Below, in pieces: positions 22,060 through 33,774 of a stretch of DNA of 64,000 bases. Source of the DNA: Pegoplata infirma (Eukaryota > Arthropoda > Insecta > Diptera > Anthomyiidae). Under the pieces are notes generated by a model, which saw only the letters and a program-made list of their open reading frames with translations, ran no database searches and was not told the origin of the DNA. Location: positions 20,645 through 84,644 of the forward strand of contig CAWUER010000493.1 in assembly GCA_963921195.1 (NCBI GenBank). Direction: 5' to 3'. How positions within the stretch are numbered: position 1 is the stretch's first letter; each line of letters opens with the position of its first letter. The translations under genes were made by a program, and so were the position numbers.

Positions 22060-22515
22060 CAAATCGAAATTTTTCAGATTCTATTGTCAAGACTATTTAG
22101 CAAATATAAAAATCGTATACTACTAGTAGCAAAGGGAATTTAAATGACAAATCACTAATATTCAAGCTAAAATATTAATATATATTGTACTCTACATTCA
22201 CTGAAAATTAGAAAAAGAAAATTGTACAATCTCTTAGTAATATCGCGATCTTAAAATAAGCAAAAACAAAAAATGGTTAAAAACAGATTTACATATGATT
22301 ATCCATTGTATCATATGGTTTTTATATTTGTTAAATAGTCTTGACAATGGAATCTCACCAATTTCTAAACACGTTTCGACAAAGTCTTGCAAAAATTACC
22401 AGCATAAATAAATTTAAAACAGAAAAATATTTTTCCTGAAAATTATTCTACAAGAATATCATAATTTTAATTAGTAAAGCAAATTGCGACCTCGAGCTTG
22501 AATAAAACTACTTAG
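22060..22515 (+). repeat. CTTGACAATG...CGAAAC element, degenerate copy
   Basis: From 22340 it reads TCTTGACAATGGAATC, hairpin-like tract, TAAACACGTTTCG, then GTCTTGCAAAAATTACC, AACATAAATAAAT-like, and ends near GACCTCGAGCTTGAATAAA. The same sequence is at 48884-49107 and 49419-49647 on the minus strand. The part at 22066-22130 is an inverted piece of the same element. It resembles termini of Penelope-like or SINE elements but has no coding sequence. Confidence 0.55.
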
Positions 22516-22656
22516 AACATAAATTAGTTGTTTATTGAAAAATGTTATTTATCTTTTATTTCATTTAGTTTTGAATTTGTTTTGTGTTTTTACGTTTTTT
22601 TTTTGGGTAACAAGAACTATTGAAAGAAAAAAAAACTTTTGCTCTTTTACTTATTC

Positions 22657-23954
22657 CTACTCTCAAAATAAATTCTATGTCCAATCAGCAGAAAAATCTG
22701 CTACAAATACACCCACTTTGAGCCATATGAGAAATCTGCATATTTGAGCAGACACGGTTTGCTAATAAGCTGTCATGGTTATCTAGGTGAAACCAGTAGA
22801 GAAATCTGTCAAAACAGCATAGAAATCAGCTAACACATTTTCTAGAAAATTTTTTTTTTTAGAAAATTTGTTTTCATGAAAACTTTTGTAGTTTTTTATA
22901 TGTTATTTAAACTTTAAAAAAATGTTTCTGTAAAATTAGCAATATAATCTACTAATTTTTTATACCCTCCAACCACAGTATGGGGGTATACTCACTTTGT
23001 CATTCCGTGTGTAACGCATCGAAATATTGGTCTAGGAACCCATAAAGTATATAATTTATTGATCAGTGATCGATTATAAGACATTCTAGCGAAGTCCGTC
23101 CGTCCGTCTGTAGAAGACACGATACAGTCCAAAATAAAAGAGTTAGACTTTCGAAGTTTGGCAAAAATATGGCTTATATTCCTAGGTAGGTCAAGTTCGG
23201 AAATGGGAAAAATCGGAACAAAGGGAAAAAAGTTTAGTTGGAGAACTAAACCAACCTAAGAAAAAACGCATTTTTCGCAGGGTTTTTTGTACATTTACTA
23301 AGCAAATGAAACATTAATATCTCAGACGAAGTTTAAAATCGCAAGGGGAAGGTGCCCCCTAATGTAAAAAAAAAAAAAAGACAGCTCTGTATTTTTTTAT
23401 ATTGTTTTTTACATTTTGGAGGGTATAAAAGATTCGGCACAGCCGAATGTAACACTTTCACTTGTTTTTTTTTTAGTTTTGTCAATTATTAGTCTCAATT
23501 GTTTTAATTGTATTGAAAACGAAAAAAAAACTAAAACTTTGAAAAAAACTTTTTGAAAAAATAATGACAGAAAACCATTTCTGTAAAATTTCAAAATAAA
23601 CTGCTAAAAATATGTTCAAAAATACATTCAGAAAAATTTTTTAATTCTATAAAAAACTAAAACAATAGCACTTTTAAAAAATACTTAGAAAATTTTCATT
23701 GAAAATGAATGTTAGCAAATTATTTCTGTAAAATTAAAAAATACTCTGCTTAAAATATGTTCATAAATATTTTGAAATTCAGCAAACAGAATCAGTTAAA
23801 ATGCAGCAAAATGTCAGTTATTTCCTTAAACTGAATGACAGAGACTTTAGTAAAAATATCCGTTTCAGCAAAACAATCTGCTGAAAGATTGTTAATTCGA
23901 ATTGAGAGTCGTTTTACAGATATTTTAACAGAGTTTTTCTCTTGAGTGTAGTGA
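22657..23954. mobile_element. TA-type MITE of the CACTCAAAA family, with GTCY repeat nested
   Basis: Left TACTCTCAAAATAAATTC and right TTTTTCTCTTGAGTGTA are approximate inverted ends. The interior is rich in AGCAGAAAAATCTGCT-type palindromes on both sides of the nested repeat (22683-22850, 23730-23900). Short TIR and divergence keep confidence moderate. Confidence 0.5.
22962..23466 (+). mobile_element. GTCY repeat, ~505 bp subtype with CCACAGTATGGGGG start
   Basis: Starts TATACCCTCCAACCACAGTA, has (GTCC)3GTCTG near 23097, and ends GGAGGGTATAAAAGATTCGGCACAGCCGAATG...CACTTGTTTTT. The 5' hairpin pairs TATACCCTCC with the GGGGGTATA arm. Confidence 0.85.
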
Positions 23955-25285
23955 GAACTCTTTTAATTCTTCTTCTTCTTGTGTTGTTTTTATAAAACAT
24001 CAAAAGTAACCTCGTGTGCTGTCACTAATACTTTTACACATTCAATGCAACCCTGAGTGCATACTACTTATGTACTGTACTTTAAACATAACTACATACC
24101 ACTACATGTGTATACAAAAATTGAATTTCCTGTTTTTATTTTTTTTTTGCTGTTACTATGTTAACTTGTCTTGTAAAAGTGTTTTAATGGGAAATCATTA
24201 TGACAACTATATATCAAATGTAATAAAACATCAAAATATAAAATGAGTATAGAAAAATACAATTACAAAAAGTGACATGACTAAGACAAAAAATTTTTTT
24301 TTAAAAAAAAAAAATAATTGAAAATTAAATAATTAATAATTGAAAGGATATCAGAAAAAGTTTTTTAAAGAACTTTAGAAAGATAGAAATAAAAATGATT
24401 GAATTTTATGAAACAAAGCTAAGAAAAGTTTTGAAGTTGACTATAAATAGCAATTTAATTGACGTTTCTAAAAAACAAAACAGATAATAGATTTTTTTTA
24501 ATTAAAAGTTTAGTAACAAATATAAAAAAATAAAAAAAAAAAACATGGTAAAAAAGTTAAATTCTTTCTGGCCGAATCCAAAAATACACTCCACAACTCC
24601 CAACCCATTTTGAATAAAAATAAATTTGAGTGTAAAAGAACTTTTTTAGTGATTTGTATTTTTGTATAAAAAATTTTGATAAGAAACATTTCATTTTGAG
24701 TAAAAGCATTTTTTAACATGAAAATGTTTATAGGCTGTTGTTTTAAAAAAGTTGCAGGACGCCACCTCAGTTTGACTATATAAGCTAACAATACACGAAA
24801 AAGAAAATAAGAATTACTATTTTCATTTTCTTAAAACCAAAAATTTTAGTAACTTGCGTTTGTAACTTGGATAAAATTTCACCTCGTAGTGAATAAACCC
24901 GTTTTTCACCAGCTAGTAAATGAGGAGTCGCAGAACAAAACGTACTTTTTCGCATTTTTTGACAAATTGATTTTTTGTTCTTTTTATATTATTTGGTTCG
25001 AAATCTATCAGAAAAAATTTCCACAGCGTTTTTTATTTTTGTTTTTCATCAAGAAAATGGATTCCTTAAAAATTGGTGTGTAACAAAACGTACCTTTTTG
25101 ATAATTTTTTTATCAAAACGTACTTTTTTCATTGTATTTCATATGCAAGATTTTTCATAATTTTAAAATATGCCATTTTACTATTATATTCCATATACAT
25201 ATAAATGCCCACCAAGATTTTTTGAGGCCTTCTTGCAGGCCAGTGAAGGATTTCCCCCTTATTCTTGTTATTGGTCTATTTACAC
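23955..25285. other. AT-rich region without recognised feature
   Basis: Several ORFs of 60-95 codons occur (24016, 24510, 24889, 24975), all Phe/Lys/Ile-rich as expected from A/T sequence and without motifs. An AAAACGTACTTTTT word recurs loosely at 24940, 25085, 25115 and 25447. Nothing else seen. Confidence 0.5.
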
Positions 25286-25350
25286 GACACAACCACAGTA
25301 TGGGAGCACATTAACTTTGCTAATTCGTGTGTAACGTATCTTAATATGGG
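25286..25350 (+). mobile_element. GTCY repeat fragment
   Basis: ACAACCACAGTATGGGAGC then ...GTGTGTAACGTATC matches the start of the CCACAGTATGGGGG subtype (compare 22970). The rest is lost. Confidence 0.6.
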
Positions 25351-25534
25351 CCAAAGAGGCTCTTTTGTAGTTTTTAATAAATAAGAACATTTTTAAAACA
25401 CTCGATCAAAATAGGATCGTCTAAAAAAATACGCACATCAAAACGTCGTTTTTCAATTATTTTTAAACAAAACGTCCTTTTTAATTATATATGGTTTTGA
25501 ATTGAGAAAAGTGTGAAAGAAAAATTTTAATTTT

Positions 25535-25634
25535 TCTAAAAATTTAGACATCCTGGTTTGTTTCTTACTAGTTTCATATTATCCAGTTATAATAATCTTC
25601 AGAAAAACTTTTAATGTCAAATTTATTTAGTTAA
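25535..25634 (-). mobile_element. SINE copy 1, 3' part, with CTGAAGA...GAAAC fold
   Basis: On the minus strand: GACATT, CTGAAGA, a short stem (TTAT/ATAA), GAAAC, an ACCAG segment and ATGTC. Each block aligns with SINE copy 2 at 41605-41677. It is cut from its tRNA-like head (29135-29234) by the Helitron at 25635-29095. Confidence 0.6.
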
Positions 25635-28600
25635 TCTATATATATAAAGTAGTTGCGTGACTGACTGATGACTGATGACTGACTGACATACTAATCACGC
25701 ATCATCCCACAGCCCAAACCACTGAAGCTAGAGTCTTGAAATTTGGATTGTAGTTTCACCTCCTGGAATACATATCCGCTAAGGCTGGGTTTTTGGAAAT
25801 GTTGATTTTAAGGGGTAAAAACGAAGGGTTGAAAAAGGGGAAAAAGCGAGTACTTTGGTACTTTTTATTTTTTCTGAAAAAAATTCAATTAATTTGAAAT
25901 TTAGGATCCTCTAACGGAAAAACATTCCCAAAAAAAAGAACTTTCTGGAAATTCGGATTCCGAAGGGTTTAAAGGGGTAAAAAATGGTACTTTGGTACTT
26001 TTTATACTTTTTGAAATTAAGGTCCTACAAAAATACTAAAATTTGCAATGGTGGTTCCAACAACGAAAAAAAATTCTGAAAACGTACTTTTTCGAAATTC
26101 CGATTCTAATGGGGGTAAGCGAGTACTTTGGTACTTTTTATTTTTTCTGAAAAAAATTCAAATAATTTGAAATTTGAAATTTAGGATCCTGTAACGGAAA
26201 AACATTCCCAAAAATAGAACTTTCTGGAAATTCGTATTCCGAAGGGTTTAAAGGGGTAAAAAATGGTACTTTGGTACTTTTTATATTTTTTGAAATTAAG
26301 GTCCTACAAAAATACTAAAATTTGCAATGCTGGTTCCAACAACGGAAAAAATTCTGAAAACGTACTTTTTCGAAGTTCCGATTCTAAGGAGGGTTAAAAA
26401 GCGAGTACTTTGGTACTTTTTATTTTTTTTTTAAAAAATCCTATTAATTCGAAAATTGGAATGTAGGATCCTCTAACGGAAAAACATTCCCAAAAAAATG
26501 TACTTTCTGGAAATTCGGATTCTTAAGGGTAAAAGGGGTAAAAAATTGTGCTTTGGTACTTTTTATATTTTTTTAAATTAAAGTCCTACAAAAAAATTAA
26601 AATTTGCATTGTTGTTTCCAAAAATGAAAAAGTACTCTTTCGAAATACCGATTCTATGGGGAGTAAAAAGCGAGCACTTTGGTACTTTTAACTTTTTCTG
26701 AAAAAAAAATCCTATTAATTTTAAAATTGGAATGTAAGTAGGATCCTCTAACGGAAAATCATTCCCAAAAAAGTACTTTCTGGAAATTCGGACTTATAAG
26801 GGTAAAAAGTGGTAAAATAAACTTTGGTACTTTCTAAATTTTTTGAAATTAAGGTCCAACAAAAAAATTTCAAAATGTAACCCAGGAAAATTTTTTGGAA
26901 CAGATTCCTGGTTCAACAGATTCTTGAATGTATTCTATGGTAATCAGAACAAAATTTTCTATGTAAAATTATTTTTCAAAAAAACTACTTGCTCTAAAAA
27001 ACGATTGCTTTTGGGACAATTTCAAACAAAAATCATTGATTCTGGAATGTTAAGTAGAATCGGTTGCAGGGTAAAATGATGCGTTCTGGAACCGAATATT
27101 GGGAACAAAAAATTTTGCTGGGTAAGTTCCAACAACGGCAAAAATTTTGAAGAAGTACTTTTCCGAAATTCCGATTCTTAAGGGGGTAAGAAGTGTATTT
27201 TGGTACTTATTATAATTCCTGAAATAATGGTCCTAAGTAGAAACTTTAAATTTGGAATGCAGGGTCATTTAGCGAAAAAAGATTTCTAAATAAGGCAAAG
27301 AATTTTTTGGTTTTTAGCGCATGTTGTTGTAAGCGCATATTCGGAACGGAATGAAAGCCACATGGGACTAATCGGAATGGAACAGGGAATCAAATGGATT
27401 AAACAGGAAATGAAATGGGGACTTGAAATTTGGAATGAAGGTGCGCCTCCCGAAGTATAGATCCTTTAAGGCTGAGTTTTTGGAAAGGTTGATTCTAGGG
27501 AATAGGGGTAAAAAAGGTATTTTGGTACTTTTTATATTTCCACAAGCCACTGGAACTAGAGACTTGAGATTTGGAATATAGATGCACCTCTCGGAAAATA
27601 GGTCCACTAAGGCTTGGGTTTTGGAAATGTTGATTCTTTTTATAGTTCCACAAATCAATGAAGCTAGATATTTGAAATTTGGAATGTAGCTGCATCACCC
27701 GGAATATAGATCCACTAAGGCTGGGTTTTTTTGAAATAATGATTCTATGGGGGTAAAACAGGTAAAAAAGGTATTTTGGTACTTTTTATATAAATACTTA
27801 AATAATGGTTTTATTAGCTTGAAATTTGGAATGTAGCATCCCATGCTTAAATAAAAGTCATAAAAACTTAAAATTAGGAATGTAGGATCCAACAACAGAA
27901 AAAATCTATGAAAAATGTAGTTTTTGGAAATTCCGATTCCGATCGAAGGGGATTAAAACGAGTACTATAGTACCTTTTATATTTTCTGATATAATTATGA
28001 TGGAAATTTGGAATGTAAGATTGTCTAGCGAAATAAAATATTCCCAAAAGAATATCTTTTGGAAATTCTGATTCCTAAGGAAATTAATTAAAAAAGGGAA
28101 TTATATATACTTAAATAATGAGCATATTAACTTGAAATTTGGAATGTAGCATCATCTAATGGGGAAAAATCCCCCAAAAATTACTTTTTGGTAATGTTTA
28201 TATTTTCTTAAATAGAGGTCATAAAAACTTAAAATTAGGAATGTGGGATCCAACAACAGAAAAGAAATCTGTAAAAAGTACTTTTTTCGAAATTTCGATT
28301 CTAAGGGAGTAAAAAACGAGCACTTTAGTACTTTTCATATTATTTGAAATAATGGTACTGGATACTTGAAATTTGGAATGTAGGATCGTCTAGCGAAAAA
28401 AAAACGTTCCCAAAAGAATTTTTTTTTTAATTCTGATTCCTAAGGAGTTAAAAGGGTACTTTTTAAATTGTCTGAAACAAAATAAGGGGCAAAATGATTT
28501 TTTTAATTTAATGATCTTATCCCTAGAATCTCTTTTGTTCTTTAACGTTCATTTTCGAAAAGGAATGAACACCACATTGAACGAATTTAAAAGGAGCACG

Positions 28601-29095
28601 GAACCAAATGGAATAGAACAGGGAACGAAATGGAATGAAACTGAGAACGAATTTAAATGAAAATGTTTTCAATTTTTTTTTTTTATTTTTTTTTTTTACT
28701 AAATTTTTTTTGTACTAAAATTTGTTTATTAATTAATTTTTCAGTAATTTTTTTGTTTCATTCATACATATTTGTTCATATTTTTACAAAATTTTTTCAT
28801 TCAATTTTTGACTCAAATTTTATTTACTAATTTTTTTTGCTCAAATGAATAAATCAATGATTTTTTTTTTTGATAACGTAAGACCGTCTTTAAGTTGACG
28901 TAGTACTTATTATATCAACTGATGTATTTGGTATTTTATTGTAAGTGTTTTGATCATCATAAGCACATATATATATAAAGATTCCATAAGACATATATAA
29001 AGATTCCATAGCGAAAAGTTAAAAAAATGGGTCATCTATTATCATTATAAAATTTTTCTGTATTTACGGGAAACGAAATACCCTGCCCACGCTAG
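25635..29095 (+). mobile_element. Non-autonomous Helitron, copy 1 (3461 bp)
   Basis: Starts TCTATATATATAAAGTAGTT after an A and ends ...GGGAAACGAAATACCCTGCC, CACGCTAG before a T. This is the TC...CTAG structure inserted between A and T, with a short GGG/CCC hairpin about 12 bases before CTAG. A (GACT)n-like run (GACTGACTGATGACTGATG) lies near the start. No Rep/helicase motifs are visible. The interior is a tandem array (next entry). ORFs at 26843, 27368, 27495 and 27695 are array sequence. Confidence 0.85.
25840..28460. repeat. Tandem array inside Helitron copy 1, ~138-bp half-units
   Basis: ACTTTGGTACTTTTTAT recurs at about 25850, 25988, 26123, 26267, 26405, 26548, 26673 and 26819. Intervals are 125-146 bases. 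Two alternating half-units (one with AACGGAAAAACATTCCCAAA, one with TTCCAACAACG...CGTACTTTTTCG) give a ~275-bp full unit. Units decay towards the 3' end. Confidence 0.85.
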
Positions 29096-29234
29096 TAGTC
29101 AATAAAACTCTATATGTGAAAATTATTTACAGATCGCAGCCGACAAGAATTGAACTCATCATCATCTGTAATACTTTGCTATTAACTCCTTGTAACGTAC
29201 AATCACTCTAGACCGATACGCCAAGTAGGCTGTT
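29096..29234 (-). mobile_element. SINE copy 1, tRNA-like head and body
   Basis: On the minus strand: CAGCC at 29234, TTGGCGTATCGGTCTAGAG (A-box-like, resembling Leu/Ser tRNAs), GATGAG-TTCAATT-CTTGTC (B box/T arm with a 6-bp stem) and GGCTG pairing with the first CAGCC. After that TAAATAATTTTCACATATAG is shared with copy 2. The element continues beyond the Helitron at 25634. Confidence 0.65.
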
Positions 29235-29474
29235 AAGCAAGTATTTTTTTTTTAATTATTTTTTAACAAATTAAATATTTTAATTATTTTTTAACAAAAC
29301 GTACTTTTTCCAAAGTAAAAGTGGTTTTATATTAAACATCCTTAACATAGAATGTGGTGACTTATGGCAGTTTGATGCATCTCTTGATAAGCAAAAAGCT
29401 TGTTACCATATTCAGGTTCATGCAGTTTTTTAAAGGGGCGAAATAAATAAACCTCAATTTCCCAAAAAATTCTA
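29235..29474. other. AT-rich spacer
   Basis: T-rich then mixed sequence with no recognised feature. The left arm of foldback C copy 2 may have been lost here. Confidence 0.4.
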
Positions 29475-29936
29475 ATATGCGAAAAATATGAATTTTTTTG
29501 TGTGGATGGACAAACATCTAAACTTAAAAAAAAAAATTCAACGGGTTCTGAAAATTTTCCAAAAAAAAAAAATTTAATCGATAGCTCATAGAAAACTATA
29601 TTAGAATGTAAATTTTTGAGATTGTGGTGCATTCCGTTTTAATGTGATAAATACACTGTCTCAAACAATTGCCCGTACCCCACACAATCAAAAAAATATT
29701 TGCTTATATTTCGAAAAATACTTAACCGATTCGCATGAAATATTTTTTTTTTTAAAAGATCAACAATTGTTTATAATAATTGCACACTAATAATAAAATA
29801 AACGTGCTTCATTATTATTTTATACGAAAAAATATAAAAAAAGTCCAAAAAATCAACTCAAAAAATTGTCCGTACGGGGAGGAAAAAATTAATTTTATAT
29901 TTATAAAATGATATTAATGGGCCAGTATGATATCCT

Positions 29937-30489
29937 TAACATCGAGTACGATATCCTTTGGCCGAAATTACTTCTCTGAATCGGTTATTTATAGGTAGAC
30001 CCATCAATTGTCTGGTTTCAGGTCCAATATTCCACCACTCCTCAAAGATAACATATTTAAGCAATAGTTGATGGGTTATTGTATGCTGCCGGTTTTGTTT
30101 TCTCCAAAAGACCCTATGAATGTTCTATAGGGCCTAAATATCGCCTCTCGGACATGTGTGGTACCAGTTCTTCCACCTTATAATGCAGTCATTCTCACAC
30201 AACCAAGGGAGTGTGCTTTGGCCAATTGTCGTGTTAGTATCCAAAGTTGGTTTGAATGTCCCATTTAGTCGCACTAACCTTTAATTTTCTTTTAAAATAT
30301 CTAAATAATGAAATTTTCCTATTTTGGGTACTAAAAATCCAAGAGTTCCGACACGTCCAGGCACCATTGCACCCCACATCTTCGCAGAGCTTCCACCGTG
30401 TTGCACTGTTGCTTTAAAATTCTTTGGCTGCAACATACAAATCGTCTGCCATTCGACCCAAAAGCATTAAAATTACTTTTGTCGTAAAT
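29937..30489 (-). pseudogene. Tc1-type transposase, 3' half, left arm
   Basis: The minus strand reads SNFNAFGSNGRRFVC, the region that follows the first catalytic Asp of Tc1 transposases (DES-FNLFGSDGRR). It then passes through shifted frames to the same C-terminal segment as the right arm, ending at a TAA near 29937. The N-terminal DNA-binding half is absent. Frame changes and stops are present, so no protein is made. Confidence 0.75.
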
Positions 30490-30502
30490 ATAACAGTTTT
30501 TC

Positions 30503-31067
30503 AAAAGTAATTTTAATATTTTTGAGTCAGATGGTAGACGATTTTTGTGGCGGGGTGTTCCACTTCTCGTTGCAGCTAAAACATTTCGAAGCAACAGTGA
30601 AACACGGTGGAGGCTCTGTGATGGTGTGGGGTGAAGTAGAGCCTGGAGGTGTCGGTAATCTTGGGTTTATAGTACCCAAAATAAGAAAATTTCATTATTT
30701 AGACATTTTAAAAGAAAATTAAAAGGTTAGTGCGACTAAATTAGACATTCGAACCAACTTTGGATACTAACACGACAATTGCCTAAAGCACACTCCCTTG
30801 GTTGTGAGAGAATGACTGCATTAAAAGGTAGAAGAAGTGGTTCCACACATGTCCGAGAGGCGATATTTAGGCCCCATAGAACATTTATAGGATTTTTTGA
30901 GAAAACAAAATCGGAAGCATACAATAACCCATCAACTATTGCTTAAATATGTTATCTTTGAAGAGTGGTGGAATATTGGACCTGAAACGAGACAATTGAT
31001 GGGTCTACCTATAAATAACCGATTCAGAGAAGTAATTTCGGCGAAAGGCTATCGTACTCGATGTTAA
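30503..31067 (+). pseudogene. Tc1-type transposase, 3' half, right arm
   Basis: Contains the hallmark VKHGGGSVMVWGEVEPGGVGN, then FHYLDILKEN with a stop at 30719-30721. In-frame or shifted remnants follow: a HDNCPKHT-like stretch (second catalytic Asp), a GPIEHL region (third catalytic acidic site) and EEWWNIGPETRQLMGLP...ISAKGYRTRC before TAA at 31065. These are Tc1/DD34E-type landmarks. The helix-turn-helix N terminus is missing. Confidence 0.82.
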
Positions 31068-31539
31068 GGATATCATACTGGTTCATTAATATCATTTTAT
31101 AAACATAAAATTAATTTTTTCCTCCCCGTACGGACAATTTTTTTAGTTGATTTTTTGGACTTTTTTTATTATTTTTTTTTTTTTGTATAAAATAATAATG
31201 AAGCACGTTTATTTTATTGTTAGTGTGCAATTTTTATAAACAATTGTTAATCTTTAAAAAAAAAATATTTCATGCGAATCGGTTAAGTATTTTTCGAATT
31301 ATAAGCAAATATTTTTTTGATTGTGGGGGGTACGGACAATTGTTTGAGACAGTGTATTTTATCAAGGCAACTCGCCATTTTTCCAATATTTGACCACGCC
31401 TCCTAAGCCCAGTTTTTGAAAAATTGAAAAACCAAAAACGCAATTTTCTAAGTTCCATATAGGGCTATCCATACAACCTATTCAGAAGTTTACTGTACAC
31501 GTGTTTTTTTTCGCTGGACATTTGGTGGGGAATGCCTCA

Positions 31540-32547
31540 TATATAAGTTTGTCATTCCGTTCGTAACACCTCGAACTATTGGTCAAGGACCCCATAAAGT
31601 ATATATATTTATGATCCTCGATCTATTTTAAGTCGATCTAGCGATGTCCGTCCGTCCGTCTGGTTGTCTGTCTTTCGGTCCGTCCGTAGAAAACACGCTA
31701 ACTTTTGAAAAACTTTACAGAGGCTACTGAAGTTTGGCACATATGTTTGTCAATTACCTGGTCAGGTTGGTATTGCAATCCAGCCAAATCGGTCCAGTGG
31801 TTTAAAAGTTATGAGCAAAAGAGTAAATTTCGGCAAGGGTGTTTCGCGAATTTACGAGATAAAAAACACGATAACTTTTGAAAGACAATAATGAGACTAC
31901 TGAAGCTTGCCATGTATCTTTGCCGTTCCCCGGGTCTGTTTGGTATTAAATTTCAGCTCAATCGGTCCAGTGGTTCAAAAGTTATAAGCAAAACCCTGAA
32001 TTTCAGATTAGTTTCATCTAAAATGCCACGTGTTTTTACAAGTTTTAAAAGCATTGGTGGTAACTAAACAATGCTTTTCAAACTTGTTTAATTTTAAAAC
32101 AATGCTTTTTAAACTTGTTTAGTTTTAAAAGCATTGGTAACTTAAAAGTTACACTCGAAAAAAATTTTACACTTAAAAAAAATTTTACACTTAAAAAAAA
32201 TTTTACAATCAAAAAAAAATTTACACAAAAAAAATTTAGTTTTTCTTTTTTTATTAAAATGAGAATAAATTGTGTACATACGTACGTGCATTCACTCAGA
32301 AATATTTTTACAGTAAAAAAAACTATTACACTCGAAAAAAAATTTACACTCAAAAAAAAAATTAGTAATTTTTCTTTTTCAAAAAAAAAAAAAAAAATGA
32401 CAAAAAAAGAGTTTTTTACTCAAAATAAAATATTTCAAAACAAAATTGTTAATTTTTTCACGTTAAAAAATGTACTACCCTTTTAAAAAAGGTATGTGGA
32501 GGGTATTCATAGATTCGGCATAGTCGAATTTTACTTTTCTATTTGTT
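31540..32547 (+). mobile_element. GTCY repeat, long subtype, tandem member 1
   Basis: Starts at the border of foldback C (its first ~28 bases were lost with that element's left side). It has a (GTCCGTCCGTCTG) tract near 31646, two 'cggtccagtggtt-aaaagttat' blocks, AAGCATTGGT/ACCAATGCTTT inverted motifs and ACATACGTACGTGCATTCAC. It ends GGAGGGTATTCATAGATTCGGC...GTCGAAT...CTATTTGTTTTT. The ORFs at 32078 and 32115 are A/T-rich repeat sequence. Confidence 0.85.
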
Positions 32548-32602
32548 TTTTTATAATTTTTTTTTCGTCATTTTTTTCATCAATTTTTTCATGAAATTTT
32601 TA

Positions 32603-33568
32603 TACCCTCCACTCTAGTGATAGAGGGTATATATAGGATTGTCATTCCGATGTAACACATTGAAATATTGGTCTAGGACCTCATTAAGTATATATATTCA
32701 TGATCCTCGGTCGATTTTAAGTCGATCTAGCGATGTCCGTCCGTCCGTCTATCTGTTTGTCTGTCCGTAGAAAACACGATAACTTTTGAAAGTTATCACA
32801 GAGGCTCCTGAAGTTTGGCATATATGTTGGTCATTTACCTCGTCAGGTTGGTTTTGCAATCCAGCCAAATCGGTCTAGTGGTTCAAAAGTTATAAGCAAA
32901 AGAGTAAGGGTTTTTCGCGAATTTACGAGATAAAAAACACGATAACTTTCAAAAGACAATAATGAGACTACTGAAACGTGGCATATATCTTTGTCGTTTG
33001 CCACGTCTTTTTGGTATTAAATTTCAGCTCAATCGGCCAGGTAGTTCAAAAGTTATAAGCAAAACCCCGAATTTCAGATTGGGTTCATCATAAATATCAC
33101 GTGATAAACAAGTTTTAAAAGCATTGGTGGTAACTTAGCAATGCTTTTCAAACTTGTTTAGTTTTAAAGCAATGCTTTTTAAACTTGTTTAGTTTTAAAA
33201 GCATTGGTAACTTAAATATTACACTCAAAAAAAAATTTTCACTCAAAATAATTTTACACTCAAAAAAAAATTTAGTTTGGATTTTACAAAAATGTCAATA
33301 TTTTGTGTACATACGTACGTGCATTCACTTAGAAATATTTTTACAGTAAAAAAACATTACACTCGAAAAAAGTTTTACACTCAAAAAAAATAGTAATTTA
33401 ATTTTTTTTTTTTTTTTTAATGACAAAAATAGAGTTTTTACTCAAAATAAAATATTTCTAACCAAAATTGTACATTTTTTCACTGTACTATGTACTATCC
33501 TTTAAAAAAGGCATTGTGGAGGGTATTCATAGATTCGGCAAAGTCGAATTTAACTTTTCTACTTGTTT
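32603..33568 (+). mobile_element. GTCY repeat, long subtype, tandem member 2 (complete)
   Basis: TATACCCTCCACTCTAGTGA start, same block order as member 1, end at ATTCGGCAAAGTCGAATTTA...CTACTTGTTTTT. Only 55 T-rich bases with TCATCAAT motifs separate the two members. Confidence 0.88.
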
Positions 33569-33770
33569 TTAATTAATTTTTTTTTTTTTAATTTTTTTTT
33601 ATCAAATTTTTTATCAATTTTTTTTACATAAAAAAAACGTTTTTTCATTCAATTTTTTTTTCATCAAAACATTTTTTTCTAATTTTTTTGTTTCAAAAAA
33701 AAAAAATTTTTGTTTTCATCAAAATTTTTTTTTTCATCAAAAATCATTTTTGCCCTTTTTTACAAAACTT
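33569..33770. repeat. T-rich ATCAAATTTTTT tract
   Basis: Long T-runs broken by ATCAA, CATCAAAA and TTCATTC. Same texture as 8869-9196. Confidence 0.6.
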
Positions 33771-33774
33771 CTTT

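Larger units (their letters stand above)
29654..31354. mobile_element. Palindromic Tc1-like element, 1701 bp
   Basis: Ends CACTGTCTCAAACAATTG and CAATTGTTTGAGACAGTG with TA on both sides (29652-29653, 31355-31356). The two arms, ~830-850 bp each, are inverted copies throughout and meet at about 30483-30502. Each arm carries the same 3' half of a Tc1-type transposase. It interrupts AATGTGATAAATA...TTATCAAGGC, whose uninterrupted form is at 21278-21303. Confidence 0.9.
29475..31539. mobile_element. Foldback family C copy 2, left end lost, split by Tc1 derivative
   Basis: TTTTTTTGTGTGGATGGACAAACATC... matches the centre of copy 1 (21075 on), and the right end GTGGGGAATGCCTCA followed by TA matches its right end. 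Target position within the following GTCY repeat is the same as for copy 1. Confidence 0.8.

Noticed and set aside
26843..27895. ORFs inside Helitron copy 1, also 60820-62122 in copy 2
   Set aside because: They follow the tandem units, in either strand, and contain no Rep or helicase motif.
29135..29234. Functional tRNA gene
   Set aside because: A/B boxes and an acceptor-like stem are present, but the anticodon arm is not canonical, and the sequence continues into a body shared with copy 2. SINE fits better.
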